In this document: positions 44,581 through 57,262 of the stretch, piece after piece
Position numbering within the stretch: position 1 is the stretch's first letter
How the letters are laid out: each line of letters starts with the position of its first letter
Assembly (NCBI RefSeq): GCF_035046485.1
Contig: NC_085137.1
Span: forward strand, 1,651,977 to 1,715,976
DNA: 64,000 bases
Source: Aedes albopictus
Lineage: Eukaryota > Arthropoda > Insecta > Diptera > Culicidae
Direction: 5' to 3'
Notes under the pieces: model-generated
Database searches by the model: none
Seen by the model: the letters and a program-made list of their open reading frames with translations, nothing else
Told to the model about the DNA's origin: nothing
Made by a program: the position numbers and the translations under genes

Positions 44581-45439
44581 GTTTGCCGTGTGAGGCCGGA
44601 TTCTACAACAACCTCTTTTCCTGGCTAGCGCGATCTGGAGCACCTCTCTGGTCTCAAGGTCGACTGGAGTGTAATCTGGTCGACTAATCAGACCTCGGAT
44701 ATGTGGGTGTAATGGAAAAGCTGCTGAATTACAATTTCAAGATTTAATACCCTAGCAATTACAGAGCTGTATGTGTTTGTGTGGGACACAATGAGGTTAT
44801 GTTCAGTGCCCTAGCTTCACGATGGCGGGACTATCAGCGAGCCCGACGGTATGTCGCGTCGGCCGAGCTCTGCGGACCACGTCAGCACGTCAGGGAACTC
44901 CGGGCCGCTGGCTGTATCCGTAACACCGGAAAAAAGCGGATGCAGGGTTAAAACCAACGAGTCCTAGAACTTTGCCATACCTGATTCTCCACGTTTAGCT
45001 TTTGAAGGTTTTCCTTAACTTTACACTTCTAATCAATTTTTACTTTACTTTTTTCAGTGTGTCCAACGACTGTTTTAAATGAGGTCTTCTCGAGAAACAG
45101 ACCGAATCATTCCTTCTAAGCTGCCTAATTCCCCTATCGTCCAATAGTCATATTCTCCTTTTTTCATATTTCCCTTTTAACTTCTCCTTCTCCACTGAAC
45201 TGAAACTATTTCATTGGTACATTTTATTGTAGTGTGGTGAGTTTGCCTGAATAAGTGTAGGGGTATTTTATGGCATTAGGCTAATTTAAAGCGGGGTCAA
45301 TGCGATGACTTCTTCAGTGGATAACTAACACTGAGAAAGATTACAAGTGGTAGTCGAAATACGCGTATCTGCCAAAGGATAAGCAAAATAGGGCGGAATC
45401 AAAAGGTACGAAACTGATAACACTCATTCGAAGAGGGTA
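44581..45439. other. Sequence upstream of the BEL/Pao gag remnant
   Basis: The part up to about 45.05 kb may include the 5' region or long terminal repeat of the BEL/Pao element, but I cannot define TG…CA ends. The rest is AT-rich and unassigned. Confidence 0.3.
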
Positions 45440-46480
45440 TTCTGCTTTGAGGATTCGAAAAGTTGGTACAAAGATCCTGAGACATCTTCAGGATTTTAGG
45501 AATTTCTACAGGAATTCTAGCAGAGAATATCTTCAAAAGATCTTCCATGGACCAACTTTTTTCTCAACATTTCTTTACAAGTGCTCCAGGGATTTCTTCG
45601 GATTTTTTCCCCAGGGTTCTCCAAGAAATCATTGAGAAATTCCCTCAGTAATAATTTCTGGTAGTCGGAACCCGAACCGTAATCCACTACTTTTGCGTAC
45701 AATTTTCAAAATGCACGAAACGTTCGAAGAAGGAAACACCAAGGTTTTTTTAACTCACAGAAACGCCGGAGGCGTTTATTTAGAAATTCTTCCAGCGATT
45801 TTTTAAGAAATTGCTCCAGGGGTTCCTTCAAACATTCCCTTATGAATTTCCGCAGGGATTTCTCCAAGAATTATTTTGGGTAGATTTTTATGGGCTCCTT
45901 CTGAAACTTCAACAGAAATTACTTGAGAGATTTTTCTTAGTACTCGTTTAAAAAAAAATCTTTTCCATGGATTTCGTTGGAAATTATTTTAGAGATGTTT
46001 TCAAAAATTCTCGGTAGTTTCTCCAAAAAGCTTTCCAGAGATTCCTTCAAAAAATCTTTCAGGTATTTCTTCAGGATGTCCACAAGGGATTTGTTTAGGA
46101 AGTTCTTAAGTAGTTCCTCCTGAGATTCGTTCAAGAATTTTCCTAGGATATATTCAGATATTCCTACAGAGGTTCTACTGAAGATTTCCTCAGAGATTCC
46201 GGCAGGGGTTCTTCTAAAAATTCATTTTAGTAGATTATTTTTATATCTCCGGAGACTTCTTCAGATTTTTTGGGATTTCTTCAAAAGTTCTTCTATGGAG
46301 TTTTTCGAAAAATCTTCTGAAAATGTCTGTGCCCCAGAGATTTCTTCGGATATTCTTCCTAGAATTCTTAGAGTAATTTCCCCTGGCAATTCCTGCAGAT
46401 ACTCCTACAAGGATTATTTTTAAAATTAGCTTCTGCGGTTTCATCAGGACAATCTCCTGGGATGTCTTAAGTTCTTTAGA
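45440..46480. repeat. AATTCC-type degenerate repeat block (pyrimidine-rich + strand)
   Basis: Repeats of TTCTCCAGGGATTTCTTC and AGATTCCTTCAAGAA run throughout with little polarity change. There is a short non-repeat interruption near 45.66-45.76 kb. Confidence 0.75.
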
Positions 46481-48065
46481 TTTTTAAATATTTTTACGTA
46501 AACGTTGTTGAAAGCTGAAGACCTAAACATTTTAATACACGATCCACAACATCACAACTGCACTCTTCGAAGTTTCCATCTAACAATGCCTGCGAATTAA
46601 ATTCTCATGTTCCGGGTGGGCATCACCTGAAGCCATGCATCTGTCTAGTTTTCCATCCATTCTACAGGGCGGGTGGACCATCGTTGCCTGCAGTGCCTCA
46701 AGTGCCAACAACTTTCAGAAAATTGCATCAAAACGAGGATGTTGTCACCACCATCGCCATCGCCTTCGCCGACATCATCAAGCCCAACCGTAGGCGTTGT
46801 TCGCGCCCTTTTTCCCTCGTTTTCTCACCGAGGAGGCTGACTGTTAGAAGCATGGTTTCTAGATCTCGTCGAGTTGGGTTGGGTTGAGCTGGGTCGGGTT
46901 GGAATTGGTACGTGCGGTTTGCCCTCCACTTCTCAACAACAACGCGCTGGCTGCTATCTCTGAAATCAGTCGGAGGTGAAGTTGTGCCATCAGCACCATC
47001 TATCTCCGGCGGCACAGAGCCAGCCCATCGACGACGAGTGCTTTGTTTGCCGATGGCGGATTGGTCGTGGGAGCAAATTCTTCATCTGAATGGCTTTTGT
47101 TAAACAAAAGATCTCGCATCATCATTCTTCTTCTCGACGACGACGACGCGACACAGCAAAATCCGAACGGAAAAAAATCCCATCTATAAACATTAAACTG
47201 TTGTCTTGGTCTACCAACCGACCAACATCTCCGAGCAATATGAGCTTTGATGTTTGAATTTTTAATCAAGCGCACCCGACGAATGGGGGTAGGTAGGTGT
47301 GTTTGAGAAGAACAAAACGACGAAATCCAAGTCAAACGACTTATTTTTGCGTGATAAAACATGCACGCGCGCCTACTAGGATCGCACGCGAAATAGTTCA
47401 TCGGAAAGCACACGATCCATTTGCTGCCGGCCGGACTAAACGTAAATCGTAAATCATTGTGCCGAGATATTCTGTTACTCCCACATCTCACGGACGTGTC
47501 ACACACCTTCTTCGGAGAGCCAGCAATTATAAGTGTTGGCTCATTCGTTTTGCAAAGAGGAAAAAAAATATACACGATCTAGTTCAGATTTTATGTCATC
47601 GCACAGAACGAGTGTGAAGTCCGTGTCAGAAAAGTGACGAATCATCCATTAGCTGTAGACATAGAGACCACAGGTTCTAGACCGAGATACCACAGACGAA
47701 TACCAAGAACGACTATGGGAGTTTTTGGTAGAAACACTTGCATTCCAACATGGTATTTAGCAACTTTTTACGACACTCAATTGTTAGATCGAAATCGTAA
47801 ATCCTACATGTTCTAAGCTTTCGAAATAGCTACCTTCCATAAAGTCATTATGGTAATTTCAGTGTTCATGATTCAATTTGGTGTTGAACAATAGATCTTC
47901 GCCCCAAACGCGTAATGTGATGTTCTACCGAATTTTAAGTAACATTGAGCTGTGTCCATTGTTCGTTCAGTAAATGGCATTGAGAATTTCAAACAGACTA
48001 TTTTGTTAGGTTTCCAAAAAGTGTTTTTCATTACTAAATGAAATGATAACTGTGGCGAACATTTT
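46481..48065. other. Unique sequence, GC-richer, no recognised gene
   Basis: The minus-strand frame at 47000-47575 (191 codons) is the longest non-repeat frame of the window, but it shows no recognisable domain or signal peptide. I do not call it a gene. A (GGGTT)-like run lies at about 46870-46900. Confidence 0.35.
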
Positions 48066-48967
48066 AGAGCATTCCTGCAGTGATTCCACAAGAATGCCAG
48101 GAGGAATCTTTAGTGAAGGAACCCGAGGAAGTTCCGTGAGGAATTTCGGAAAGAATTTTAAGTGAACTTCCGGAAGAAGTGCCTGGAGAAATCCCTGAGA
48201 ATTTCACAAAGAATCCCTAGAGGAATTCCGCAAGGAGTATCTGAAGGCATTTCGCCAGGAATCCCTGAAAAAATTGCATAAGAAATACATGTAGAAACTC
48301 CACAGTCAATCTCTAAACGGACTCTAGAAAGAATCGCTGGAAAAAATCTGGATGCAATTCCTGGAAGAATTCCAAGAGGAATCTTGGGGAAAATCTCTAG
48401 AAAAATGCCGGAAGAAACCCCTTGAATCTCTGAAGAAATGCTGCCGGTAAGATTGCTGCAAGAATGATAGGAATACCGGCATGCATCTATGAGAAAAAAA
48501 AAATACGGCAAATACTACTTGAACAAATTGCGTAAAACAATATCTGATGAAGATTCTTAGGAAATTGCCAGCAGAATGCAGTAGAAAACTCCGAAAATCA
48601 TCTAAAGAACATTGAGAGCAATTCCTGTAAGAACTCCGGGGAGAAATCTAGGAAGGAACCCCGAAAACATTATATCGGCAAGTATAGTAGGAATCCCGAG
48701 ATGCATCCCTGAAAGTATCAGAATCTTTAAACAATTTCAGAAATACAATTCCTGGAGGAAGTTCGTAGTAAATTCCGAGCAGAATCCCGGAGAATATTCT
48801 TGGAGAAATCTATTAAAGAATTTGCTGGAAGTCCTTCGGGAGGAATTTCGGAATGAAATCTGGAAGAATTTGAAAATCCTTGAAAAAATCCCACAGGAAA
48901 TTCATGGAACTCAATTCGCAGTGCTCCTTTGATTTGGAAGTTCCTGGACAAAACACTAAATAGATTG
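48066..48967. repeat. AATTCC-type degenerate repeat block (purine-rich + strand)
   Basis: GGAATTCCGCAAGGAGT-, GAAATCCCTGAGAATTTC- and GGAAGAATTTG-type variants follow one another. The 106-codon frame at 48612-48932 is a by-product of the 15-bp step. It ends at the next element. Confidence 0.75.
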
Positions 48968-50331
48968 TAGGGGAAAAGTGGGTAACACCGTCAGGGTGGG
49001 TAAGCCCGTCACCCCAATGATTCTACCAGTAAATAGTTATTTAGCAGCTTTTTGGCCACACATCTTATTTGTTTTTACCATTTTTACTTTTTTGAGACAC
49101 GTGGGATCAACATTGACCTGTCAAACGCGAAGAAAATAAACAAAACAAACGCATACGTTGTTGCACCAACGGTGGAAGAAATTTTTCGCCGGTAGAATTT
49201 AGCCTCTAGACTACAAAACAAGTATAGAAATTTATTTTAATCAATCATGTATTCTCATCTGTACTATTCTTTAGTGCCAAGATTCATCGAAAGGTCAGTT
49301 TCAACAATTTTTCAGAAATTACGGTGCAGTTAAAGAAAAGTTGGCTTTTCGGGTAAGCCCGTCACTCATCGGCCAGGATTCTTTCATGAACTCTTTTTGG
49401 GATTTCTTCGGGTATCTCTCCAGTGATTCTTCAAGGAATCACCTGAGGGCTGACAAAATAGAATATTAATATTTTTATCTAGTTTAGTTAAACGAGGCGC
49501 AGTTACGTTTAACGCTTTACGGAGCCGATCGTTATATCAAGCTAAAAGTTACGTTATATCGAAGTATGGCCGTGTGTGTGAGGGTTCGATTTCCAGTTTG
49601 TCCAGGATCTTTTCGTAAAGGAAACTTCCTTCGCTTTCTTGGGCATATACTTGTGAATATCTTCGTGCCTTCCACACGATATACACATTCAAAATGGCCA
49701 TTGGCAGAGGCAGCTCTCAGTTAATAACTGTGGAAGTGCTCATAGAACAAACATAACAACAGGCATTTTCCAGTTGGAACGTAATGCCAAAAAGAAAAAG
49801 AAGAAGAGAGCGAGCGAGGTTTTTTTGTAGTATGTACTTTTTACAACGGTGCGAAAGGTTAAATCATTGGCTGTTCTTTCCAGTTATGCTGATGTACATG
49901 GAGAACAACGGCATGATCGCTTAAGTAGATTTTTCTTCATTTGGCAGCATGTCGCATATACCTTAAAATTAACGATCATATAAAAAAACTACTGATTAGA
50001 ATAATTGGTAAAACATCACAACTCATCAAAAATATGTTGGAAACATTTTCGAATTAAAATCTTCAAAAGTATCTTGAAAAAAAGGTATGACGGACTTACC
50101 CCATAGGGGTGACGGTCTTACCCGCACTGCATTAACAACATCAATATTTAATATGTTTGTGTTATGTACATTATTCGGTAGAATAAATATATTTTGAAAA
50201 TTTTAATGTACAAATCTTATAAAATACTAATGGATCAAACATTCTGTGTAGTTGAAATATCAAATTACCTCTTACATTAATTTTGAATAATTCCAATGCT
50301 TAAGGTGACGGGGTTACCCCTTCCTCCCCTA
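48968..50331. mobile_element. TA-flanked inverted-repeat element, GGGGAAAAGTGGGTAA end, 1.36 kb
   Basis: Left end TA-GGGGAAAAGTGGGTAACACC; the right end reads GGGGAGGAAGGGGTAACCCC on the other strand before TA (50330-50331). Subterminal words GGTAAGNCCGTCA occur near 48998 and 49353 and in inverted form near 50093 and 50108. The interior carries an AATTCC fragment (49375-49447) and a SINE (49563-49806), and no transposase. The end resembles a lone GGGGAGATCGGGGTAACACG at 59549. Tc1/mariner-type by the TA. Confidence 0.75.
49563..49806 (+). mobile_element. tRNA-derived SINE fragment (Feilai-like Aedes type)
   Basis: GGTTCGATTTCC at about 49583 matches an RNA polymerase III B box. It is followed by the body typical of an abundant Aedes SINE: TCCAGGATCTTTTCGTAAAG, CACACGATATACACATTC, CATTGGCAGAGGCAGCTCTC and TAACTGTGGAAGTGCTCATA. 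It ends in an A/G-rich tail (AAAAAGAAAAAGAAGAAGAG). The A-box part is missing or degenerate, so the copy is 5'-truncated. The family name is from memory of the consensus style. Confidence 0.75.
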
Positions 50332-50749
50332 TTTTGTTCAGGAATTTCTAATCCAAGGGAGGACGCCCTTCGACTTTCAGTACAATCAACTAAAGCTGCG
50401 AACAAAAGACAACCTTACGTTAAAGCCTGAAGTTCATTTCCACAAATGTGAAAATGGGCAAATTAAAATGGGAAATCGCGAAAAATTATTCATGTGGTTC
50501 TGCTGGAATTTAAACCACGTCTCCTCAATTCACTAGACAAGGTGCGTTTACCAACTTCACCGCAAAACAGGTAACGATTCTGCGGAGTCGAAAGCAAATC
50601 AGAATCCACCACGCTCTTTTTCGCAACTCTCTGAGAGTGCCTACGAACAACAGAAGTGAGAGCTTGTTTTTTTGTGTCACTACTCATTTAGGACTTGTGA
50701 ATGAGACAATCTTTTTAAAATAAAGTTAGTCATTTTCAACCAAGCCTGA
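50332..50749. other. Short unique stretch
   Basis: No repeat or gene recognised; the minus-strand frame at 50490-50687 has no domain. Confidence 0.35.
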
Positions 50750-51290
50750 ATTTCATAAACTCAGATGCATAAGCCCCCATAAAGAATCTCGGATGCAATC
50801 ACAGAGAAATCCTTGCAAGAATCCCCGGAAAAATCCCATGATGGGTCTTTGGTGCAATTGAAAAAAAAAAACTCCTTAAGAATCCTGGAGGAAATTTTAA
50901 GAGAAATTCCGGGAGGAATTCTTGAAACAAACCTGAAGTAATACGGAAAAAAGAACATTAGTAGGAATACGGGGAACAATATGTGGAAGTATTCCGAGGG
51001 ATAACTCTGAAGGAATCCTAGAAGGATTGCTGCAATCCTGAAATAAATATCTTTTGAAAAAATGTCTTGAAAAATGTCAAAAGAAAGCTAAGGGAAGTAT
51101 ACAAGAAGAAATCACATGGTGGAATCCCGGCTGGCATCATGGGGGGAATACTTAATAGTATCCCGGAAGAAAACTCAGACAATTCAGGATTTTTTTAGAA
51201 TAATGCCAAGAATAATTTTGGTAAAAATCTTTGGAAAATTCCTGAAGTAATCCGTGAAACATTCTGTAGGAGAGTTTCTTAAGAAACTTA
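50750..51290. repeat. AATTCC-type degenerate repeat block (purine-rich + strand)
   Basis: AGAATCCCCGGAAAAATCCC and GGAGGAAATTTTAAGAG-type variants, interrupted by AT-rich sequence near 51.05 kb. Confidence 0.7.
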
Positions 51291-54200
51291 ACAAAATTCA
51301 TGATACGAAAACTCTGGCGAATACCGGGAAGGCAATCGAGGAAGCACCTGTGCAGAAATTCTGGAGAAGACATAACCGACAAAATATTACTCATACGAAC
51401 TATACACACTACGCCATCTCGTGGAATATATATGAAACAGATTTTTGTAGACAAACGGTCCTCTCTTATCTAAAGTGAAACATCAAAGAATACTTATATA
51501 GCTACTACAATGGTCGACCTACAAACGTTTTCAAAAAGGCCAGGACAAAAGGGGTAAATACCATCCCGGGATGCTGAGCACCAAGGAGTGACATTAACTT
51601 TCTTAGCAACGTCACTTCCAAAGTTTTTTTTTAATTAATTCCTCATATACGGAACGGTTGTTACGAGTTGTTGCTGTTCTATGGCTTCAATATTTAAAAA
51701 CGCTGCACAGTAGGCCTGGCCGCTTTAATTACCATCACCAATGTGCTGAAAGCATTAATGCTGCAGGGAAAATGATAGAAATAGTCGATTTTATCATTAT
51801 CCAGGATGAATGGCTGTGTAAGTATAGACTAGACTGGAATCATTAAAGAGAGTTAACAGCTAAAAATCTATGATGTTTTCATATTTAAAGTTATAAAAGT
51901 TGGATTCAGTCCAATAATAAAATCCATCGTATTATAGCTTTAGTAGTTTCAGATAGAAAAGAATACTTATGCAACACATCCAAGTAAGCCAACTAAAGAA
52001 GCAAGGGGCCATCCAACTCATAAAACCATTTCAAGGCATGCCTTTCCTCTCAAGATCAGTGCAAATTGAAAGCAAAAGCCCCAACGCAACGCCTTATGTG
52101 TCACCCACAATTCGAGCCGACGTCTGTCGTCAACATCTGATGATTTCTCTTTCCTTCGGTTGACTGTTTATGGGCTGCGACTGGACTTGTGGATACTAAC
52201 CAGTGGCGTGCGACATGGGCCGCTTGACCAGCGCAGTCAATGTTATTGTTTCAACGAAAAAACCAGTCATGCCACTACTAGTGAAGACTTGGGGAGACAG
52301 AGAAAGGACCAAGTCCTCCAATCCTGCCGCCGTCGTAAAACCTGCCTTCTGACGAATTCGTTCGAGCATTGCAAACTACGAGACGGCCGAACCGCACTCC
52401 CTGAATCGCATCTCAATGTAGGTATTTGCGGAAACCGGTTTCTCGGAACCACGTCAACCGGACTGTGGCTGTGTCGTGACTGCATTCTACGACTCTATGG
52501 ACGAGCAATTGGATGTGTAGTTTATTTATTCCGCGCTATTTAGATTCGATTTCTACCAATCGTAGTAGCCGTGCTGGTGCTGTGCTGTGCACTGATGCTC
52601 GCTCGCATGCTTGGATGCTGGTTAGTGCTTTTTTTTTGCTGCTCCTGTCCGTCCCTGGCTGCTGGATGGAAGGGCGGCGTCGTGATTGGGTGACTCAACG
52701 GAACGGCTTACTGTGTGAGTCGCTTGTCGTTACTCGCTAAATGGCAAAGCACGATTACCTAGATTGTTGAAAGGTCCCGACGCGCGGTAGAGACATATCC
52801 ACCTAGCTGACTATTTTCTGTTGTGTCAACAAATCACTTGAATTTCACGCAGTTTAGCAGATTTGCTGTATATTTCCTTGTCGTTGGGTCGAGTCAGCAT
52901 CACATGCCTTCTAACGAGATGTTTATATCTCACCCAAGGTACAATGTTGTTTGTTGTGTCTGGTTCGGTTTCAAAAAAGGCTTCATATGTAAACAAATCA
53001 AGCATCTAGTAGGCTGCGCTGCAAAATAATTCCTCACTCAAGTTGCTTACATTCCACCAGGAAAGGGAAATCAATGCCCAATTAGTTTGTAAATCTAAAA
53101 ATGTCGTTTTGTATGTTTCTGACAATTTCCGGTATTCATGCAAATAGCTACATGATTCGCATCCATCATTACACATGGTTTCAAGGTTTCACCACGACTT
53201 ATCAAAAGTTCGCTTCCGTCAACGTTCCAATTACGCTGGAAAAAGTTCGAGTTCCGCTATAAAAAGTTCATTGATGGACTGACTCGATAAATTGAAACGG
53301 CAAGGTGTCGGATTGCACTCCGTGGAATACAAACACAAATTTACGATCCGTGTAACTGAATTAGCAAATTTTACAGTGTGGAAGCAAACAGCGTAAAACA
53401 AAACCCGATCATCAATCGCGTAGTAGTCATGTGTTAAGTGGCGTGTTTCATACTTAAAATGCTGACTCGAAAAAAAGAGTATCAACGAGAAGAATTTGCA
53501 AGCTTCGCTGGGAAGCACTAGCACCATAAGGTTAATTCATTTGACTTTTTACGCTTTACACCATATTTGTCTCCGGCGCCCGGCACGATCTAAAACATGA
53601 CATCATAGCATGCCTTGCCTAGGTTTGCCACTTTGCTTCATTAGTCAAACAAAGTTCTACCTCTACTACCCAGTTTCCTTGAAGAAATCACACACACCCA
53701 GTTTTTAAATGTCACTTCTTGCCAGCTGTTTGAGCTGTTTGCAAATCCAGCACTACTGGGTTATAGGACTAGAATTATGCTTCGCCATGCAAACGGTGGT
53801 GGTACACCACTTCATCCGTTTCGCCACCACTTCAGGCGCAGATCAAAGGCCAACTGCGATTCTGATCCGACTCGCAAAGCTCGCCCGGAAAGGTCTTGCT
53901 TGGGCATGGGTATCTTTGATTGCCGCATCAATTTTGCGGTGGTCGGCGCGATGTCTGCTGCTGAGGTTAGGCTTTGATTGGCTTGCTGTTTGATGGAACT
54001 GTGGTTGGAATACATTGTATGTAGCATGAAATTTCAATCAATATTCAAATGATGTGCTCCTTTATTGTGTGTGTGGTAATCACATTTTGACCCATTTGTA
54101 CGAGTATGGTAAAAAATTGGATTATGATTGCATAGTTGAATCGGAACTACTTTCTCCGGCATTTGCAATGGAACTCAGCAACATCGGCTATAACGCCTAC

Positions 54201-55293
54201 ATAGTTCGAGGCCAGCACATGGTCCCTCACGGAACGTACCATCGTAAAAGTGATATTTAATATATGTGCGCCGGGTACTCCCAGTTGAATGCGACGAAAC
54301 GAACTGGGCGTCATAATACAATAATATGAATATAAATTTTATGTTATTATCTTGAGGATCGGATCGGATTGCGTTACTCAGCAACCGATGACGAGAGGAA
54401 ACATCCCGAAGGAAGTGCAGTTCTCCGTTTCCCGCCTGCTTGGTTTTCTTATTACAACGTGGTATGGTGAAATATTGGCGACATCGAGTCGTTTTCAACG
54501 TTTCCAGACTCTGTCTGTGCGATTCCCGTCGACACCAACGACTTCAACTGTCTTTGCCATGTTGCGTTTGTGTGTTTGTGTCAACCGGCGACGAGGACAT
54601 TGGGCGGAAGAAAATAATTGGGTACCGAGGAGGCGATTTGTGGCTCCATTGTTTCTCCCACCATCGCATCGGTCACATCGCGACACGACCCGAGTATACC
54701 ATACATAATGTGAGCTCACCAAACCGAATACCCATCAGAGTGATTATCCCCCTGAGAGAATGGAATGGGGCATGATGGAGTAGGAACGAAGGATTGGAAT
54801 TGAAATTGGTTGCCACTTAAAAAGCCATAAAACGAACTGCCGTTAACGTGTTTACCTCGGAGTCGATTGTAGTCATCAACAACGGGGCTTTCATTTGTCA
54901 AGATGTTTCATGTTTTGGTAACCTAATGAAGTTTTGGGAATCAGTGTAGTCATTTACAGTTTCAGTTACCCATTTGATAATAAAAAATAAAAACATTGTC
55001 ACAAGCATTCATTATTTTTTGATATTTGTGTACCACATCTGGTTATTACGTTAAACAAATTGAAACAAGCTCACCAATTGACAATATACGTCTACTGAGT
55101 TTTCAATCTGTTTTTTGTCTACGTTCAAGTCTTGGTACAAAGTCTACTTTTCGGCTTAGCACCTCCGCAATTATTTACTGACTGCATTCGTATATCAGAA
55201 GATAGGAACATATATACCTTGTACCCAGAGAAGTCAAATATGGGTATATTTTACTCAGAAGGCTCAGTATCTTTAAGAGATACTGTACAATGC
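51291..55293. other. Unique sequence, no recognised gene
   Basis: Overlapping frames at 52.16-52.74 kb and 53.71-54.78 kb occur in several phases and on both strands, with no domain. The GC-richer parts (52.0-52.75 and 53.6-54.9 kb) resemble the other unique patches and could hold regulatory DNA, but I see no specific site. Confidence 0.35.
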
Positions 55294-55930
55294 TTTAAGT
55301 ATTAGCATTAACTTGAGGCAAAAATTCGTAGGTGGTACAGTCTCAGACCGCTGATAAGGAATTGCCTCTTTCCTGTCCGTTACCAAAGTACCGAAACTTG
55401 GAGCTTATCTCTAACTCTTAGACTAGATTGATGCGACCGAGAGCTGTCCGGCCACGTCCTTGCGACAGCTGAGGGATGAGAAAGGAAGATTAGTTGGATA
55501 CCTAAGAAAGGTATGTACTACTCTACTACTCTCAGGCCTAGGTGTCACGGGAATTTGGGTATTGTTAGTGAAAGGGTCCAAATGATACATTTGATCAACG
55601 TTTAGGCACCACAACGATGTACTGGAACAGACTCACCAAATTATACGAACTCTTGTACTCTCGAGACGAAATGGTTTAAATCCATTTGCGTGTCTCGGAC
55701 ATCCAGCTGATATCACCAAAAAATACAGGCAAATCACGCTAAAATGAAGATGAATTCCGGTACTACGATGGGAATAAGACAAACCCATTAGGTACAATCA
55801 CGAATTATCCGGAGATCAATTTACAAGCATATTCCGAGACAGCCGTTTCTCAATTCGGTCGACCATAATCAAAACAACGCGTGACAGTTTCGAAAACGCA
55901 GCCGCTCGCGCTCACAACCTGCTACGATCC
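55294..55930 (+). repeat. Dispersed repeat family D, longest copy
   Basis: Its first third matches 18691-18870 and its last three quarters match 40090-40545 on the opposite strand. It ends with GCGTGACAGTTTCGAAAACG and CAGCCGCTCGCGCTCAC. About 640 bp with no open frame. Both termini are unproven. Confidence 0.75.
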
Positions 55931-56029
55931 ACTAATCCACAGATACTGTGCTATATTTGAGCATTTATTATGAAAAATGTAAGACCAGTATGTATTGCAA
56001 ACATGTTAGTAACTTTGCAAAAGTTACAC

Positions 56030-57190
56030 TAGAATTCCTACCGGAATGTTTCCCAGATTCCAACAATTACTTCTAGGATTTCGCCTTGCACATCTTCCAG
56101 AATTCCTGAATTGCAACCGATTTCTCCTGGAGTTTGTTCACAAGGATCTTGCAGGATTTCTCCCAAAGATAAGATGGCCTGATTCCCGGATTCCTTGTGA
56201 GTGTGTTGCGGGATTTCTATTTGTGGATGTTTTTCAGATGTTGTTCCGGAATTTCTTTAAGAGTTTCTTCCGGGATTTTTTTTTAATTACTTCTTACATA
56301 ATCTTCCCAGAATTTTCCCACGAATTCTTTCTCAACCTTCTCCAAGAGATTTTTGAGGGATTTCTCCCACTGTTTCCACAGAAGTTCTTGCTAGGATTTC
56401 TACTAACGTTTTTCCCAGGATTTCTTCAGGATTTTTTACAGGTTTTCTGCTGGAGTTCCTTTCAGGTTTTCATCTTTAATTTCATAAGCAAATTATTGTG
56501 AACTTCCGTCAAAAGTCTTTCGGAGGATTTCTCCTGATGTTTCATTCGCGATTTCTCTCGGAGGTTTTCTATCTCAGAGTTTGTCAGGACCTATTCTGGC
56601 ATTCTCCCAAGATTTCCATCGGGGATTCATTCAGAGTTCCGTTTGGGATTTCTACACAAGTTATTGTTAATATTCCTAATGGAGTTCTTCCCGCTGTTAC
56701 TTTCAGAGGTTCCTCCAGGCATTTGCTCGTTGTTGTTTCCGACATATTGTGCTGTGATCCTTCTGAGATTTCTTTTAGAGATTTTCCAGAGATTACTTGC
56801 AGCGTATTTCTTGCGTATTTCCTAGAATCCCTTCCGGAAGTAGTCCCGGGACTCCTTTGGTTGTTCTTTTTGGAGTTTATAAAGTTACTTCCGGAGTTCT
56901 TGCCAGAACTTTTTCTCGGAACACCTCGGTAGCCTACGAAATTCCTTGAAGGTTTTCCGATCTCCGAATTGGTAAAATGACAAGAGGAACTTCAGATGAA
57001 ATCCACGAAAAAAAAACTGGGACGTCTCAGAAAAACTTGTGGGTGTAATCTTAAGAGGACATTTTAAGGGGTTTAAAGCAGAGTTTCAGGAGAAATCATT
57101 CAACAAGTTTCGGAACGAATCCTGAATAGATTTCAAAGAAAATCCTAAAACAAATATGTGGTGAAAACCTGAATCCCTGAGAGAGTTCAT
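56030..57190. repeat. AATTCC-type block with long spurious open frames
   Basis: Pyrimidine-rich (TTCCAGGATTTCTTC type) to about 56.95 kb, then purine-rich (GAAATCCACGAAAAAAAAAC type) to 57.19 kb. Frames of 151 and 144 codons (56046-56501, 56498-56932) encode Phe/Leu/Pro-rich low-complexity sequence. Despite their length and 4-base overlap I judge them repeat artefacts, because identical composition appears wherever the block is in this polarity. Confidence 0.75.
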
Positions 57191-57262
57191 GAGATCATAT
57201 GTTTTGTCTAGGGCGTCTATCGGAATAGTCAGGATTATACATACAGGTATCGGCTTGAAATC

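Noticed and set aside
47000..47575. 191-codon minus-strand frame in unique DNA
   Set aside because: No domain, signal peptide or membrane segment is recognisable, and a frame this long is within what 64 kb can give by chance in GC-richer DNA.
56046..56932. Two adjacent open frames (151 and 144 codons) with a 4-base overlap, resembling an operon-like pair
   Set aside because: Both are Phe/Leu/Pro-rich products of the same pyrimidine-rich repeat. The overlap is coincidental and the host is eukaryotic.
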